From: Kitasatospora sp. NBC_00458
GTDB lineage: Bacteria > Actinomycetota > Actinomycetes > Streptomycetales > Streptomycetaceae
Direction: 5' to 3'
DNA: 64,000 nt
NCBI RefSeq assembly: GCF_036013975.1
Contig: NZ_CP107904.1
Coordinates: forward strand, 5,605,001 to 5,669,000
Position numbers and translations under genes: made by a program. The notes below the pieces were generated by a model. That model ran no database searches. It saw only the letters and a list, made by a program, of their open reading frames with translations, and had not been told where the DNA came from. Each line of letters begins with the position of its first letter. The first letter of the stretch is position 1. Below, piece by piece: positions 35,378 to 43,977 of the stretch.

Positions 35378-35839
35378 GTGACTGCGGAGAACGAGCGTGA
35401 AGCGCCCCTGCTGGCGGTGGAGCGCGAGGTGGGGGTGCTGTTCCGGCGCGGCCGGGCGAGGGTGGCGGAGCTGTCCCGGCGGGTCCACCCGCAGCTGGAG
35501 GGCACGGCGTACAGCATGCTCGGGTACATCGAGCAGGCCGGGTCGGTGCGGGTGACCGACGTGGGCGTGCACTTCGCCGTGGGGAAGGCCACCGTCAGCC
35601 GGCAGATCCGGGCGCTGGAGGAGCTGGGGCTGGTGGACCGCGAGGCGGACCCGCTGGACCGCCGCTCGGCGCTGGTCTCGCTCACCGAGGACGGCCGGCG
35701 GCGGTACCTGGCGGCGCGGGACGCCCGGATGGCGCGGGTCCGCGAGCTGATGGGCAGCTGGTCCGGTGACGACGTGGTCCGTTTCGCGGAGCTGCTGCAC
35801 CGCTTCAACGACGTGGTCGGTGAGTCTGCGGTGCACTAG
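35378..35839 (+). CDS. MarR-family transcriptional regulator
   Basis: A 153-residue winged-helix regulator. The recognition helix lies in VTDVGVHFAVGKATVSRQIRALEELGLVDRE, and the wing contains DPLDRRSALVSLTEDGRRR, the D-x-R-D/S-x-R pattern of MarR wings. The C-terminal helix (ELLHRFNDVVGES) gives the dimer interface. The start is GTG 35378. It is divergent from the Pip-like protein, and an MFS efflux pump follows 156 bases downstream behind its own promoter, so it probably controls one or both. Its ligand is unknown. Confidence 0.9.
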   Translation: MTAENEREAPLLAVEREVGVLFRRGRARVAELSRRVHPQLEGTAYSMLGYIEQAGSVRVTDVGVHFAVGKATVSRQIRALEELGLVDREADPLDRRSALVSLTEDGRRRYLAARDARMARVRELMGSWSGDDVVRFAELLHRFNDVVGESAVH

Positions 35840-35936
35840 CCGCCGTGCGGCGGCGGTCGTGCGGCGGTGGCCGTGCATCGGTGGTCGAGGGAGCCCGGGC
35901 CGGGATCGGTCCGGGCTTTACTTGCCCTTGACGAAT

Positions 35937-35979
35937 GTTGCCCAAGTCAACCAACGGTCTTATGGTTGCTTCAGGCAAC
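35937..35979 (+). promoter_or_regulatory. promoter and operator of the MFS pump
   Basis: TTGCCC (35938-35943), 17 bases and TATGGT (35961-35966) form a good vegetative promoter. Two inverted repeats overlap it: GTTG-N7-CAAC (35937-35951) at the -35 and GTTGC-N5-GCAAC (35965-35979) at the -10. They are candidate sites for the MarR-type repressor encoded just upstream. Confidence 0.5.
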
Positions 35980-35995
35980 TATTCTAAGGACCTCG

Positions 35996-37549
35996 ATGAC
36001 CGTCACCACCCCTGCCTCGACCGGAGCCGCCGCCGCTGCTGCCACCGACCGACCGATGACGCACCGGCAGGTGATGGAGGCGCTGTCCGGCCTGCTGCTC
36101 GGCCTCTTCGTGGCCGTGCTCTCGTCGACCGTCGTCTCCAACGCACTCCCGCGCATCCTCACCGACCTGCACGGCGGCCAGTCCGCCTACACCTGGGTGA
36201 TCACCGCGACCCTGCTCACCCTCACCGCCTCCACCCCGATCTGGGGCAAGCTCTCCGACCTCGCGAGCAAGAAGCTGCTGCTCCAGATCGCCCTGGTGAT
36301 CTACATCGCCTCCTCCGCCCTGGCCGGGCTCTCCCAGAACACCGGCCAGCTGATCGCCTGCCGCGCCCTCCAGGGCATCGGCGCCGGCGGCGTCACGGCA
36401 CTCGCCCAGATCTGCCTCGCCGCGATGGTCCCGCCGCGCGAGCGCGGCCGGTACAGCGGCTACTTCGGCGCGGTCTTCGCGCTGGCCACCATCGGCGGCC
36501 CGCTGATCGGCGGCGTCATCGTCGACACCTCCTGGCTCGGCTGGCGCTGGTGCTTCTACGTCGGCATCCCGTTCGCGCTGGCCGCGATCCTGGTGCTGCA
36601 GCGCACCCTCAAGCTGCCGGTGGTCAAGCGCAAGGTGAAGATCGACTACCTGGGCGCCGCGGTCATCACCGCCGCCGTCAGCCTGCTGATGATCTGGATC
36701 ACCCTGGCCGGCAAGAACTACGCCTGGCTCTCCTGGCAGACCGCGGCCATGGTCGGCGGCGGACTGCTGCTGGGCGCGCTCGCCGTGGCGGTCGAGCGCC
36801 GCGCCGCCGAGCCGGTCATCCCGCCGGGCCTCTTCCGCTACCGCACCGTGACCCTCTCCGCGCTGGCCAGCGTGCTGGTCGGCATCGGGATGTACGGCGC
36901 GACCACCTTCCTCAGCCAGTACTTCCAGCTGGCCCGGGAGAAGTCCCCGACCATCGCCGGACTGATGACGCTGCCGATGATCCTCGGCCTGGCCGTCTCC
37001 TCCACCGTCGCGGGCAAGCTCATCACCAAGTACGGCAGGTGGAAGGCCTACCTGGTCGCCGGGACGCTGCTGCTGGCCGTCGGCTTCGGCCTGCTCGGCA
37101 CCGCCCGGGCCGACACCGACTACGGCCTGCTGTCCGTCTACATGGCGATCACCGGGATCGGCCTCGGGCTGACCATGCAGAACCTCGTCCTCGCGGTGCA
37201 GAACACCGTGCCGCGCAGCGAGCTCGGCGCGGCCAGCTCGGTGGTCACCTTCTTCCGCACCATGGGCGGCGCGATGGGCGTCTCCGCGCTGGGCGCGCTG
37301 ATGAACAACCGGGTCGGCCACTACCTGACGGAGAACCTGGCCGCCGCGCACGTCCCGGCGGCCGGCGGCGGACTCGGCGGCGGCATCCCGGACCTGCACA
37401 AGCTGCCCGCCCCGCTGGTGCCGCTGGTGACCGACGCCTTCGGGCACGGCGTGGGCGTGGTCTTCCTGGTCGCGGCGCCGTTCGCGCTGCTGGCCTTCGT
37501 CACGGTGCTGTTCATCCGCGAGACGGTGCTGCGCACCGGCCGGGAGTGA
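35996..37549 (+). CDS. DHA2-family MFS drug efflux transporter
   Basis: A 517-residue major facilitator with about 14 transmembrane helices, the DHA2 (EmrB/QacA) number. Motif A is present as WGKLSDLASKKLLLQ, and a motif C-like GYFGAVFALATIGGPLIGG lies in helix 5. The signature ALPRILTDLHGG follows helix 1. It exports lipophilic compounds with proton exchange. The start was set at ATG 35996 after AAGGA; the upstream in-frame codons overlap the promoter. It is probably regulated by the MarR protein before it. A 30-bp perfect hairpin follows at 37656. Confidence 0.92.
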   Translation: MTVTTPASTGAAAAAATDRPMTHRQVMEALSGLLLGLFVAVLSSTVVSNALPRILTDLHGGQSAYTWVITATLLTLTASTPIWGKLSDLASKKLLLQIALVIYIASSALAGLSQNTGQLIACRALQGIGAGGVTALAQICLAAMVPPRERGRYSGYFGAVFALATIGGPLIGGVIVDTSWLGWRWCFYVGIPFALAAILVLQRTLKLPVVKRKVKIDYLGAAVITAAVSLLMIWITLAGKNYAWLSWQTAAMVGGGLLLGALAVAVERRAAEPVIPPGLFRYRTVTLSALASVLVGIGMYGATTFLSQYFQLAREKSPTIAGLMTLPMILGLAVSSTVAGKLITKYGRWKAYLVAGTLLLAVGFGLLGTARADTDYGLLSVYMAITGIGLGLTMQNLVLAVQNTVPRSELGAASSVVTFFRTMGGAMGVSALGALMNNRVGHYLTENLAAAHVPAAGGGLGGGIPDLHKLPAPLVPLVTDAFGHGVGVVFLVAAPFALLAFVTVLFIRETVLRTGRE

Positions 37550-37655
37550 GCCGGCGGGGGCCGCTCCGGCGGGGCTGAGCCCCGGCGGGAGCCCCTGGCC
37601 GGGAGCGGGTCGGGACCGGGGTCGCAGGGGCCTGCTCCCGACCGCCGGCCGGGGT

Positions 37656-37719
37656 GCTCGGGAACGGCGTGAGGGCCGGGAGTGGTGATCCACTCCCGGC
37701 CCTCACGCCGTTCCCGAGC
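37656..37719. terminator. very long bidirectional hairpin terminator
   Basis: There is a perfect 30-bp stem (37656-37685 with 37690-37719) and a TGAT loop between convergent transcription units. It is the longest inverted repeat in the window. Confidence 0.8.
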
Positions 37720-37720
37720 G

Positions 37721-37779
37721 TCCGTCGGGCGACTCCGTCGGGCGACTCCGTCGGGCGACTCCGTCGGGCGACTCCGTCG
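37721..37779. repeat. 13-bp tandem repeat, 4.5 copies
   Basis: The unit TCCGTCGGGCGAC is repeated exactly four times (37721-37772) with a partial fifth copy. It lies immediately after the long hairpin and before the stop of the minus-strand small gene. Confidence 0.85.
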
Positions 37780-37811
37780 CGCCGGTCGCCCGGCTGCGGC
37801 CGCCCGCGCCG

Positions 37812-38069
37812 CTACTTGCCCGCGATCAGCGTCAGCCCGTAGAGGACGGCCGCGCCGCAGACGGCGAAGCAGGCGTACGCGCCGGCCAGGGCCAGTCGGC
37901 CGCCGGCCACCGGGGCGTCCGACGGGCCGGCCGCCTCACGGCGTGCGGCGAGCGCGGCCTCGTGGCGCGACAGCGCCAGGATGCCGAGGGCGAAGACGGT
38001 GACCACCGCGACGGTGATGCCGAAGCTGAAGCCCGCGGTCTGGGCCAGGGCGTTCCACTTGATGTGCAT
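37812..38069 (-). CDS. small membrane protein downstream of the Pit transporter
   Basis: An 85-residue protein with two transmembrane helices (FSFGITVAVVTVFALGILAL; YACFAVCGAAVLYGLTLIAG) flanking a short charged loop (RHEAALAARREAAG). It begins 27 bases after the pit stop on the same strand, so it is likely co-transcribed and may be an accessory subunit. I know small membrane proteins next to pit genes in streptomycetes but cannot assign a function. The start is ATG 38069. Confidence 0.75.
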   Translation of the reverse strand: MHIKWNALAQTAGFSFGITVAVVTVFALGILALSRHEAALAARREAAGPSDAPVAGGRLALAGAYACFAVCGAAVLYGLTLIAGK

Positions 38070-38096
38070 GGTGTTGAGCTCCTCAGCCTGCGGCGG

Positions 38097-39287
38097 TCAG
38101 GCCGCGACCGTGGTCGAGGCGGGGGTCGGGGTGGCGGGCGCGGCGGCCGGGCCGACCTCGACCGGGGTGACGTCCTGGACGTCCCGGTGGTCGTTGACGT
38201 TGTCCGCGCCGACCGGCTGGCGGCGGGAGACGGCCCACATGGCACCGGAGCCGGCCACCAGGGCGGCGCCGACGAGGACCACGCCCCAGGTGCCCTGCTC
38301 GGCGAGGAAGGCCGCGAGGCCGGCCACCGTGGCGGCGGCGGGCAGGGTCAGGCCCCAGGTGTAGACCATGCGGCGGACCAGGCTCCAGCGCAGCTCGGCC
38401 TTCGGGCCGCCGAGACCGGCACCCATGATGCCGCCGGAGCAGACCTGGGTGGTGGAGAGGCCGAAGCCCATGTGCGAGGAGGTCAGGATGACGGTCGCGG
38501 CGGCGGACTCGGAGGCGAAGCCCTGTCGCGGCGTGATGTCCGCGAGGCCCTTGCCCATCGAGCGGATGATCCGCCAGCCGCCCATGTAGGTGCCGATCGC
38601 GATGGCCGCGCCGGCCGAGATGATCACCCAGGTGGGGGGCAGCGCGCCCTTCGGCAGGGCGCCGACCGAGACCAGGGTCAGGGTGATGATGCCCATCGTC
38701 TTCTGGGCGTCGTTGGTGCCGTGGGCCAGCGAGATCAGCGAGGAGGAGAAGATCTGGCCGGTCTTGAAGCCCTTGGAGACGGTCTCGCCGTTGCTCTTGC
38801 GGGTGATCGCGAACGCCAGCTTGGTGGCGCCCCAGGCCGCGAGTCCCGCGACCAGCGGGGAGGCGACCGCCGGGATCAGGATCTTGGAGACGACGGTGTC
38901 GAAGTTGACGCCGTTGACACCGACGCCGACCACGGTGGCGCCGATCAGGCCGCCGTAGAGGGCGTGCGAGGAACTCGACGGCAGGCCGCGCAGCCAGGTC
39001 AGCAGGTTCCAGAGGATGGCACCGACCAGGGCCGCGAAGATGATCTCCGGATGGATGCCGGCCTTCTCGTTGACGATGCCGCCGGAGATGGTGGTGGCGA
39101 CCTTCACGGACAGGAACGCGCCCGCGAAGTTGAGGACGGCCGCGATGGTGACCGCGACCTTGGGCCGAAGGGCTCCCGTGGCGATGGAGGTGGCCATCGC
39201 GTTGGCGGTGTCGTGGAACCCGTTGGTGAAGTCGAAGGCGAGCGCCGTGATGATCACAACGGCCACCAGGAACGAGATGTGTTCCAT
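38097..39287 (-). CDS. pit: low-affinity inorganic phosphate transporter (Pit family)
   Basis: Metal-phosphate/H+ symporter of 396 residues with about ten helices. The duplicated PD001131-type signatures are visible: FTNGFHDTANAMATSIATGAL in the first half and SLAHGTNDAQKTMGIITL in the second, both with the G-x-N-D core. The start was taken at ATG 39287; a TTG six bases upstream is possible. A two-unit PHO box lies 64-81 bases upstream of the start. In Streptomyces, PhoP represses some pit genes and activates others. Confidence 0.93.
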   Translation of the reverse strand: MEHISFLVAVVIITALAFDFTNGFHDTANAMATSIATGALRPKVAVTIAAVLNFAGAFLSVKVATTISGGIVNEKAGIHPEIIFAALVGAILWNLLTWLRGLPSSSSHALYGGLIGATVVGVGVNGVNFDTVVSKILIPAVASPLVAGLAAWGATKLAFAITRKSNGETVSKGFKTGQIFSSSLISLAHGTNDAQKTMGIITLTLVSVGALPKGALPPTWVIISAGAAIAIGTYMGGWRIIRSMGKGLADITPRQGFASESAAATVILTSSHMGFGLSTTQVCSGGIMGAGLGGPKAELRWSLVRRMVYTWGLTLPAAATVAGLAAFLAEQGTWGVVLVGAALVAGSGAMWAVSRRQPVGADNVNDHRDVQDVTPVEVGPAAAPATPTPASTTVAA

Positions 39288-39622
39288 ACCCAAACAATCG
39301 TCGTAGTTGTCGCACTGACGTTGGTGTCGTGCGCGACGCTAGGGACGCTTGGTGAACGGAAGGTGAACTGGCATCGGACTCACGGTTCCGAGGGTGTCCC
39401 CGAGGTTGCCGTGACCTTGCCGTCGCGTGTCGCCCACTGCGCTGAGCTGGACGTTAGCGAGGAATCGCCCGCTTCATCCGTTTTGTTGAGAGCTGTCTCA
39501 CAGCCCGACCGTAGAATTCACCGAGCCGTACGGGTGCGGTCTGTTTCCGGCGAGTAACCCGTGGCAGGATCGGCGGAGATCCGGGGACCCCGGAGCACGG
39601 GCAGGCGGGGAGGGCGAGACCC
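39288..39622. other. 335-bp divergent intergenic region pit / NlpC-P60
   Basis: It contains the PHO box at 39351-39368 near pit. The remainder up to the NlpC/P60 start has no recognised regulatory site, apart from an AT-richer segment near 39475-39520 that may hold the hydrolase promoter. Confidence 0.45.
39351..39368 (-). promoter_or_regulatory. PHO box (PhoP operator), two direct repeat units
   Basis: On the minus strand two perfect GTTCACC heptads (complements of 39362-39368 and 39351-39357) recur with an 11-base period. This is the canonical Streptomyces PhoP direct repeat. Adjacent 11-base frames on either side are degenerate. Confidence 0.8.
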
Positions 39623-41317
39623 ATGGGCGGGGCAGGCCAGCACACGGAGCGGGCGGGCACACGGCCGGCGACCGGCAGACGACCCTGGGTGCGGGCCGCC
39701 CTGCGCTGCGGAGCCGTCCTCGCGGCCGCCGCGCTGGCCCTGCCGCTGGCCGGACAGGCCTACGCGGACCCGGTGCCCCCGGCCCCCGGCAGCACCGCCC
39801 CCGCCGTCCCGGGGGCCGACCCGCTCGCCGAGGCCAGGGCCACCCTGAGCCCGCTCCTCGACCAGCTGCACACGCTCTACCAGGGCGCCGAGGCGGCCAC
39901 CGAGCAGTACAACGCCGCGGTCGCCAAGGTCGTCGAGCAGCAGGCCGCGCTGGCCGAGCTCAAGAGCAAGCTGGAGCGCCAGCAGAAGCAGGTCGACGCG
40001 GGCACCGACATCGCCGCCCAGCTCGCCGCCGCCCAGTACCGCAACGGCGCCGTCTCGGCCTACGCCGAACTGCTGCTCTCGAAGGACCCGTACGAGGCGG
40101 TCACCATCGCCGAGCTGCTGTCCGCCGCCAGCCGCTCGCAGTCCGAGTTCCTCAACAAGCTGACCGTCGACCGCGACGCGCTCGCCGGACTGCAGAAGCA
40201 GAACGAGGAGGCGCTGGCCACCTCGCAGACCCTGGTCACCCAGCAGGACGCGGCCAAGGCCAAGATGGCCACCGACCTCGCCACCGTCGAGCAGCTGGTC
40301 TCCTCGCTCACCGGTGCCCAGCGCGCCGATCTGGAGAAGCTGGAGAAGGCCAAGGCCGACGAGGCCCAGATCGCCTTCCTCGCCACCGGCGTCCTCGGCC
40401 AGGGCGAGCGCACCCCCTCGCAGGCCGGCCGGGCCGCCGTCGCCTACGCGCTCGCCCAGCTGGGCAAGCCGTACGTCTGGGGCGGCGCCGGGCCGGACGT
40501 CTTCGACTGCTCCGGTCTCACCTCGCAGGCGTGGCTGCACGCCGGCAAGCCGATCCCGCGCACCAGCCAGGAGCAGTGGGCCCAGCTGCGGCACATCCCG
40601 CTCAACCAGCTGCGGGCCGGCGACCTGATCATCTACTTCGAGGGCGCCACGCACGTCGGGATGTACATCGGCGGCGGCCTGGTCGTCCACGCGCCCCGGC
40701 CGGGCTCGTACGTCAAGGTGGCGCCGATCGGCGGCAACCCGATCCTCGGCGCCGTCCGGCCCGACCCGGACGGTGCGGCCGACGAGGCCGGCGGCGCCTG
40801 GAAGGTCCCGGACCTGCCGGCGGGCTGGGACACGGTCACCGCGATCGCGCCGAGCCCGCTCAACCAGGTGCCGGGCACCCCCGTCCCGCCGACGCCCGTG
40901 CCGGCCACGCCGCCGACGCCGACGGGCACCCCGACCGACCCGGGGACGGGCGCGCCGACCACGCCCACCGGGACGCCGACCGACCCGGGGACGGGGACGC
41001 CGACCACGCCCACGGGCACCCCGACCGACCCGGCGACGGGGACCCCGACCGGCACCCCGACGGGCACGCCCACCGGGACGCCGACCGGCACCCCCACCGG
41101 GACTCCGACGGGCACCCCGACCGACACGCCCACGGGGACGCCGACCGGCACCCCGACGGGTACGCCGACCGACTCGCCGAGCGGCACGCCCACCGGCACC
41201 CCGACGGGCACGCCCACGGGCACGCCGACCGAGACCGGGACGCCCTCCTCGTCCGGCTCGGCGAAGGCCACCGGCACCGCCTCGGCCTCCGGAACCCTCC
41301 CGCCCGGCCAGAACTGA
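39623..41317 (+). CDS. NlpC/P60 cell-wall endopeptidase, RipA-like, with TPTG repeat tail
   Basis: Secreted peptidoglycan hydrolase of 564 residues. The signal peptide (ALRCGAVLAAAALALPLAGQAYA) is followed by a long coiled coil (residues ~60-250) and the NlpC/P60 domain with Cys296 (VFDCSGLTSQ), His344 (THVGMYIGG) and His356 (VVHAPRPG), the catalytic triad for cleaving D-Glu-mesoDap bonds. Residues from about 425 to 535 are TPTGTPTDPG-type repeats, likely a flexible wall spacer. There is no sortase motif or transmembrane anchor. The start is ATG 39623. Confidence 0.93.
   Translation: MGGAGQHTERAGTRPATGRRPWVRAALRCGAVLAAAALALPLAGQAYADPVPPAPGSTAPAVPGADPLAEARATLSPLLDQLHTLYQGAEAATEQYNAAVAKVVEQQAALAELKSKLERQQKQVDAGTDIAAQLAAAQYRNGAVSAYAELLLSKDPYEAVTIAELLSAASRSQSEFLNKLTVDRDALAGLQKQNEEALATSQTLVTQQDAAKAKMATDLATVEQLVSSLTGAQRADLEKLEKAKADEAQIAFLATGVLGQGERTPSQAGRAAVAYALAQLGKPYVWGGAGPDVFDCSGLTSQAWLHAGKPIPRTSQEQWAQLRHIPLNQLRAGDLIIYFEGATHVGMYIGGGLVVHAPRPGSYVKVAPIGGNPILGAVRPDPDGAADEAGGAWKVPDLPAGWDTVTAIAPSPLNQVPGTPVPPTPVPATPPTPTGTPTDPGTGAPTTPTGTPTDPGTGTPTTPTGTPTDPATGTPTGTPTGTPTGTPTGTPTGTPTGTPTDTPTGTPTGTPTGTPTDSPSGTPTGTPTGTPTGTPTETGTPSSSGSAKATGTASASGTLPPGQN
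40930..41229 (+). repeat. intragenic low-complexity repeat encoding (GTPT)n
   Basis: An in-frame array of 12-base units such as GGCACCCCGACC encodes GTPT/GTPTD steps in the tail of the NlpC/P60 protein. The units are near-identical but vary in codons, and slippage-driven length variation is likely. Confidence 0.7.
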
Positions 41318-41332
41318 CCGGACCCGCCCGAA

Positions 41333-41374
41333 CGCGGACGTGCCCGCCGGACCGATCCGGCGGGCACGTCCGCG
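41333..41374. terminator. bidirectional hairpin terminator between NlpC/P60 and FdhF/YdeP genes
   Basis: There is a perfect 19-bp stem (41333-41351 with 41356-41374) and a four-base loop between convergent genes. Confidence 0.75.
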
Positions 41375-41434
41375 TCCGCGCCCGGCGCCGTCCCGCGTCG
41401 GGCCCCGCGCGCCGCGGGGGCCCGGCCGGCGGGG

Positions 41435-43720
41435 TCAGGCCCCCGCGCCGCTGTCGGGTTCGAAGCGGATGACGACGGCCTTCGAGGTGGGGGTGTTGCT
41501 GATGTCCGCCGTGGAGTCGAGCGGGACCAGGACGTTCGTCTCGGGGTAGTACGCGGCGGCGCCACCGCGCGCGACCGGGTAGTGGACCACCCGGAAATGC
41601 GGGGCGCGGCGCTCCACGCCGTCCTTCCACTCGCCCACCAGGTCGACGTACGCGCCGTCGGCCAGGCCGAGCTCCGCGGCGTCCCCGGGGTTGACCAGGA
41701 CCACCCGGCGGCCGCCGCGGATGCCGCGGTAGCGGTCGTCGAGGCCGTAGATCGTGGTGTTGTACTGGTCGTGCGAGCGGAGCGTCTGCAGCAGCAGGCG
41801 GCCGGGCGGCACCTCGGGGGCGGTCAGCGGGTTGACCGTGAAGTTGGCCTTCCCGGTGGCGGTCGGGAAGGTGCGGGTGTCGCGCGGGCCGTGCGGCAGG
41901 GTGAAGCCGCCGGGCCGGCGGACCCGGTCGTTGTAGTCCTCGAAGCCCGGCACCACGCGGGCGATCCGCTCGCGCACCGTGTCGTAGTCGGCGGCGAAGT
42001 CCTCCCAGGGCACGGTGTCCTGCGGGCCGAGCGTCGCCCGGGCGAGCCGGCAGACGATGGCGACCTCGGAGAGCAGTCCCGGCGCCGGCGGGCGCAGGCC
42101 GCCGCGCGAGGAGTGCACCTGGCCCATCGAGTCCTCGACGCTGACGAACTGGGCGCCGCGCGCGGTGACGTCCCGGTCGGTGCGGCCGAGGGTGGGCAGG
42201 ATCAGCGCGCGGGCGCCGGTGACCACGTGCGACCGGTTGAGCTTGGTGGAGACGTGCACGGTCAGCCGGCAGCGGCGCATGGCCGCCTCGGTGACGCCGG
42301 TGTCCGGGGTGGCGGCGACGAAGTTGCCGCCCATCGCGAAGAACACCCCGACCCTGCCGTCCCGCATGGCGCGGATGGTGTCCACCGCGTCGAGGCCGTG
42401 CTCGCGCGGCGGCTCGAAGCCGAACTCCCGGCCGAGCGAGTCCAGGAAGGCCGCCGAGGGGCGCTCGAAGATGCCCATCGTGCGGTCGCCCTGCACGTTG
42501 CTGTGGCCGCGGACCGGGCAGACCCCGGCGCCGGGGCGGCCGACGTTGCCGCGCAGCAGCAGGAAGTTGACCACCTCGCGGATGGTCGGGACGGAGTGCT
42601 TGTGCTGGGTGAGGCCCATCGCCCAGCAGACGATGACCTTCTCCGAGGCGAGGACGAGCCGGCCGAGCTCCTCGATCTGCTCCCACGGCAGGCCGGTGGC
42701 GGCGAGCACCTCCTCGCGGCTGGTGCCGCGGGCCTCGGCGGCGAACTCCTCGAAGCCGTGGCAGTGCTCCTCGACGAAGGCCCGGTCGACGCCGTCCTTC
42801 TCCAGGACCAGCTGGTTGAGCGCCCGGAACAGGGCGAGGTCGCCGCCGAGCCGGATCTGCAGGAAGAGGTCGGTCAGCTTGGTGCCGTGGCCCACCAGGC
42901 CGCGCGCCTGCTGCGGGTTCTTGAACCGCTCCAGACCGGCCTCCGGCAGCGGGTTGACGCTGACGACGGTCGCGCCGGCCCGCTTGGCCCGCTCCAGCGC
43001 GGAGAGCATCCGCGGGTGGTTGGTGCCCGGGTTCTGGCCGGCCACGATGATCAGGTCGGCCTGGTAGAGGTCCTTGAGGCTGACGCTGCCCTTGCCAACG
43101 CCGAGCGTCTCGGTGAGCGCCGAGCCGGAGGACTCGTGGCACATGTTGGAGCAGTCCGGCAGGTTGTTGGTGCCGAGCCGGCGGGCGAACAGCTGGTAGG
43201 CGAACGCGGCCTCGTTGCTGGTCCGGCCCGAGGTGTAGAACGCGGCGCCGTCCGGGGTGTCCAGGGCGCGCAGCTCCTCGGCGATCAGCGCGAACGCGTC
43301 GTCCCAGGAGACCGGGGTGTAGTGGGTGGCGCCCTCGTCCAGCAGCATCGGCCGGGTCAGCCGGCCCTGCTGGCCGAGCCAGTACCCGGAGCGCTCGGCC
43401 AGCTCGGCGACCGGGTGGGCGGCGAAGAACTCGGCGCGGATCCGGCGCTCGGTGGCCTCCTCGGCGACGGCCTTCGCGCCGTTCTCGCAGAACTCGGCGG
43501 TGTGCGTCTTGCCCGGCTCGGGCCAGGCGCAGCCGGGGCAGTCGAAGCCGTCGGGCTGGTTGACCTTGAGCAGGGTGGCCATGGTCCGGCGGGCGCCCAT
43601 CTGCTCGGCGGCCATCCGCAGGCTGTGGCCGACGGCGGGCAGGCCGGCCGCGGCGTGCTGGGGCGCCGACACCCGGGGGGCGTCCTGCGCCGGATCGCTC
43701 TGCGGGGCCTGCTTGGCCAT
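41435..43720 (-). CDS. FdhF/YdeP-family molybdopterin oxidoreductase
   Basis: Putative formate-dehydrogenase-like enzyme of 761 residues in the DMSO-reductase superfamily. The N-terminus has DCPGCAWPEPGKTHTAEFCENG (a cysteine cluster of the YdeP group). Molybdopterin-binding blocks follow (FYTSGRTSNEAAFAYQLFARRLGTNN, ADLIIVAGQNPGTNHPRML, GNVGRPGAGVCPVRGHSNVQGDRTMG) and a C-terminal dinucleotide domain (TLRSHDQYNTTIYGLDDRYRG). The real substrate of YdeP proteins is unknown; acid-stress roles are described in enterics. The start was set at ATG 43720 after GAGGAGCG. It is monocistronic. Confidence 0.9.
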   Translation of the reverse strand: MAKQAPQSDPAQDAPRVSAPQHAAAGLPAVGHSLRMAAEQMGARRTMATLLKVNQPDGFDCPGCAWPEPGKTHTAEFCENGAKAVAEEATERRIRAEFFAAHPVAELAERSGYWLGQQGRLTRPMLLDEGATHYTPVSWDDAFALIAEELRALDTPDGAAFYTSGRTSNEAAFAYQLFARRLGTNNLPDCSNMCHESSGSALTETLGVGKGSVSLKDLYQADLIIVAGQNPGTNHPRMLSALERAKRAGATVVSVNPLPEAGLERFKNPQQARGLVGHGTKLTDLFLQIRLGGDLALFRALNQLVLEKDGVDRAFVEEHCHGFEEFAAEARGTSREEVLAATGLPWEQIEELGRLVLASEKVIVCWAMGLTQHKHSVPTIREVVNFLLLRGNVGRPGAGVCPVRGHSNVQGDRTMGIFERPSAAFLDSLGREFGFEPPREHGLDAVDTIRAMRDGRVGVFFAMGGNFVAATPDTGVTEAAMRRCRLTVHVSTKLNRSHVVTGARALILPTLGRTDRDVTARGAQFVSVEDSMGQVHSSRGGLRPPAPGLLSEVAIVCRLARATLGPQDTVPWEDFAADYDTVRERIARVVPGFEDYNDRVRRPGGFTLPHGPRDTRTFPTATGKANFTVNPLTAPEVPPGRLLLQTLRSHDQYNTTIYGLDDRYRGIRGGRRVVLVNPGDAAELGLADGAYVDLVGEWKDGVERRAPHFRVVHYPVARGGAAAYYPETNVLVPLDSTADISNTPTSKAVVIRFEPDSGAGA

Positions 43721-43920
43721 GACTGCGCTCCTCGGATCGTCCGGCCCGCAGCGCCGTCGCGGGGGCCTGCCCCCATCCTTCCATCCGTTCGGGTGACGGG
43801 GCAGGGGCGAGGGCCGTCGTGGCGGCGGGGCGGGGGCGGCCGGGGAGCGGGGGAGCGCAGGTGGCGGGCGGTGCGGACGGCCGGGACGGCGGCGGGTGGT
43901 GGCCGGTGCGGGTCCGGTCC

Positions 43921-43968
43921 GCCGGGGCACGGGGCACGGGACGCGCGCCCCGTGCCCCGTGCCCCGGC
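43921..43968 (-). terminator. hairpin terminator of the FAD/NAD(P)-binding gene
   Basis: There is a perfect 20-bp stem (43921-43940 with 43949-43968), itself built from GGGGCAC repeats. It lies nine bases past the stop. Confidence 0.7.
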
Positions 43969-43977
43969 GGGGGCGGC

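Noticed and set aside
37721..37779. CRISPR array
   Set aside because: Contiguous 13-bp units without spacers, no cas genes.
40963..41232. Recombination-derived or phage-tail repeat
   Set aside because: In-frame GTPT repeats continue the coding sequence of a secreted hydrolase. A low-complexity linker explains them.
43720..43977. Small ORF between the FdhF/YdeP gene and the FAD gene
   Set aside because: Frames are shadows of GC-rich intergenic DNA. No start with a binding site and no recognisable peptide.
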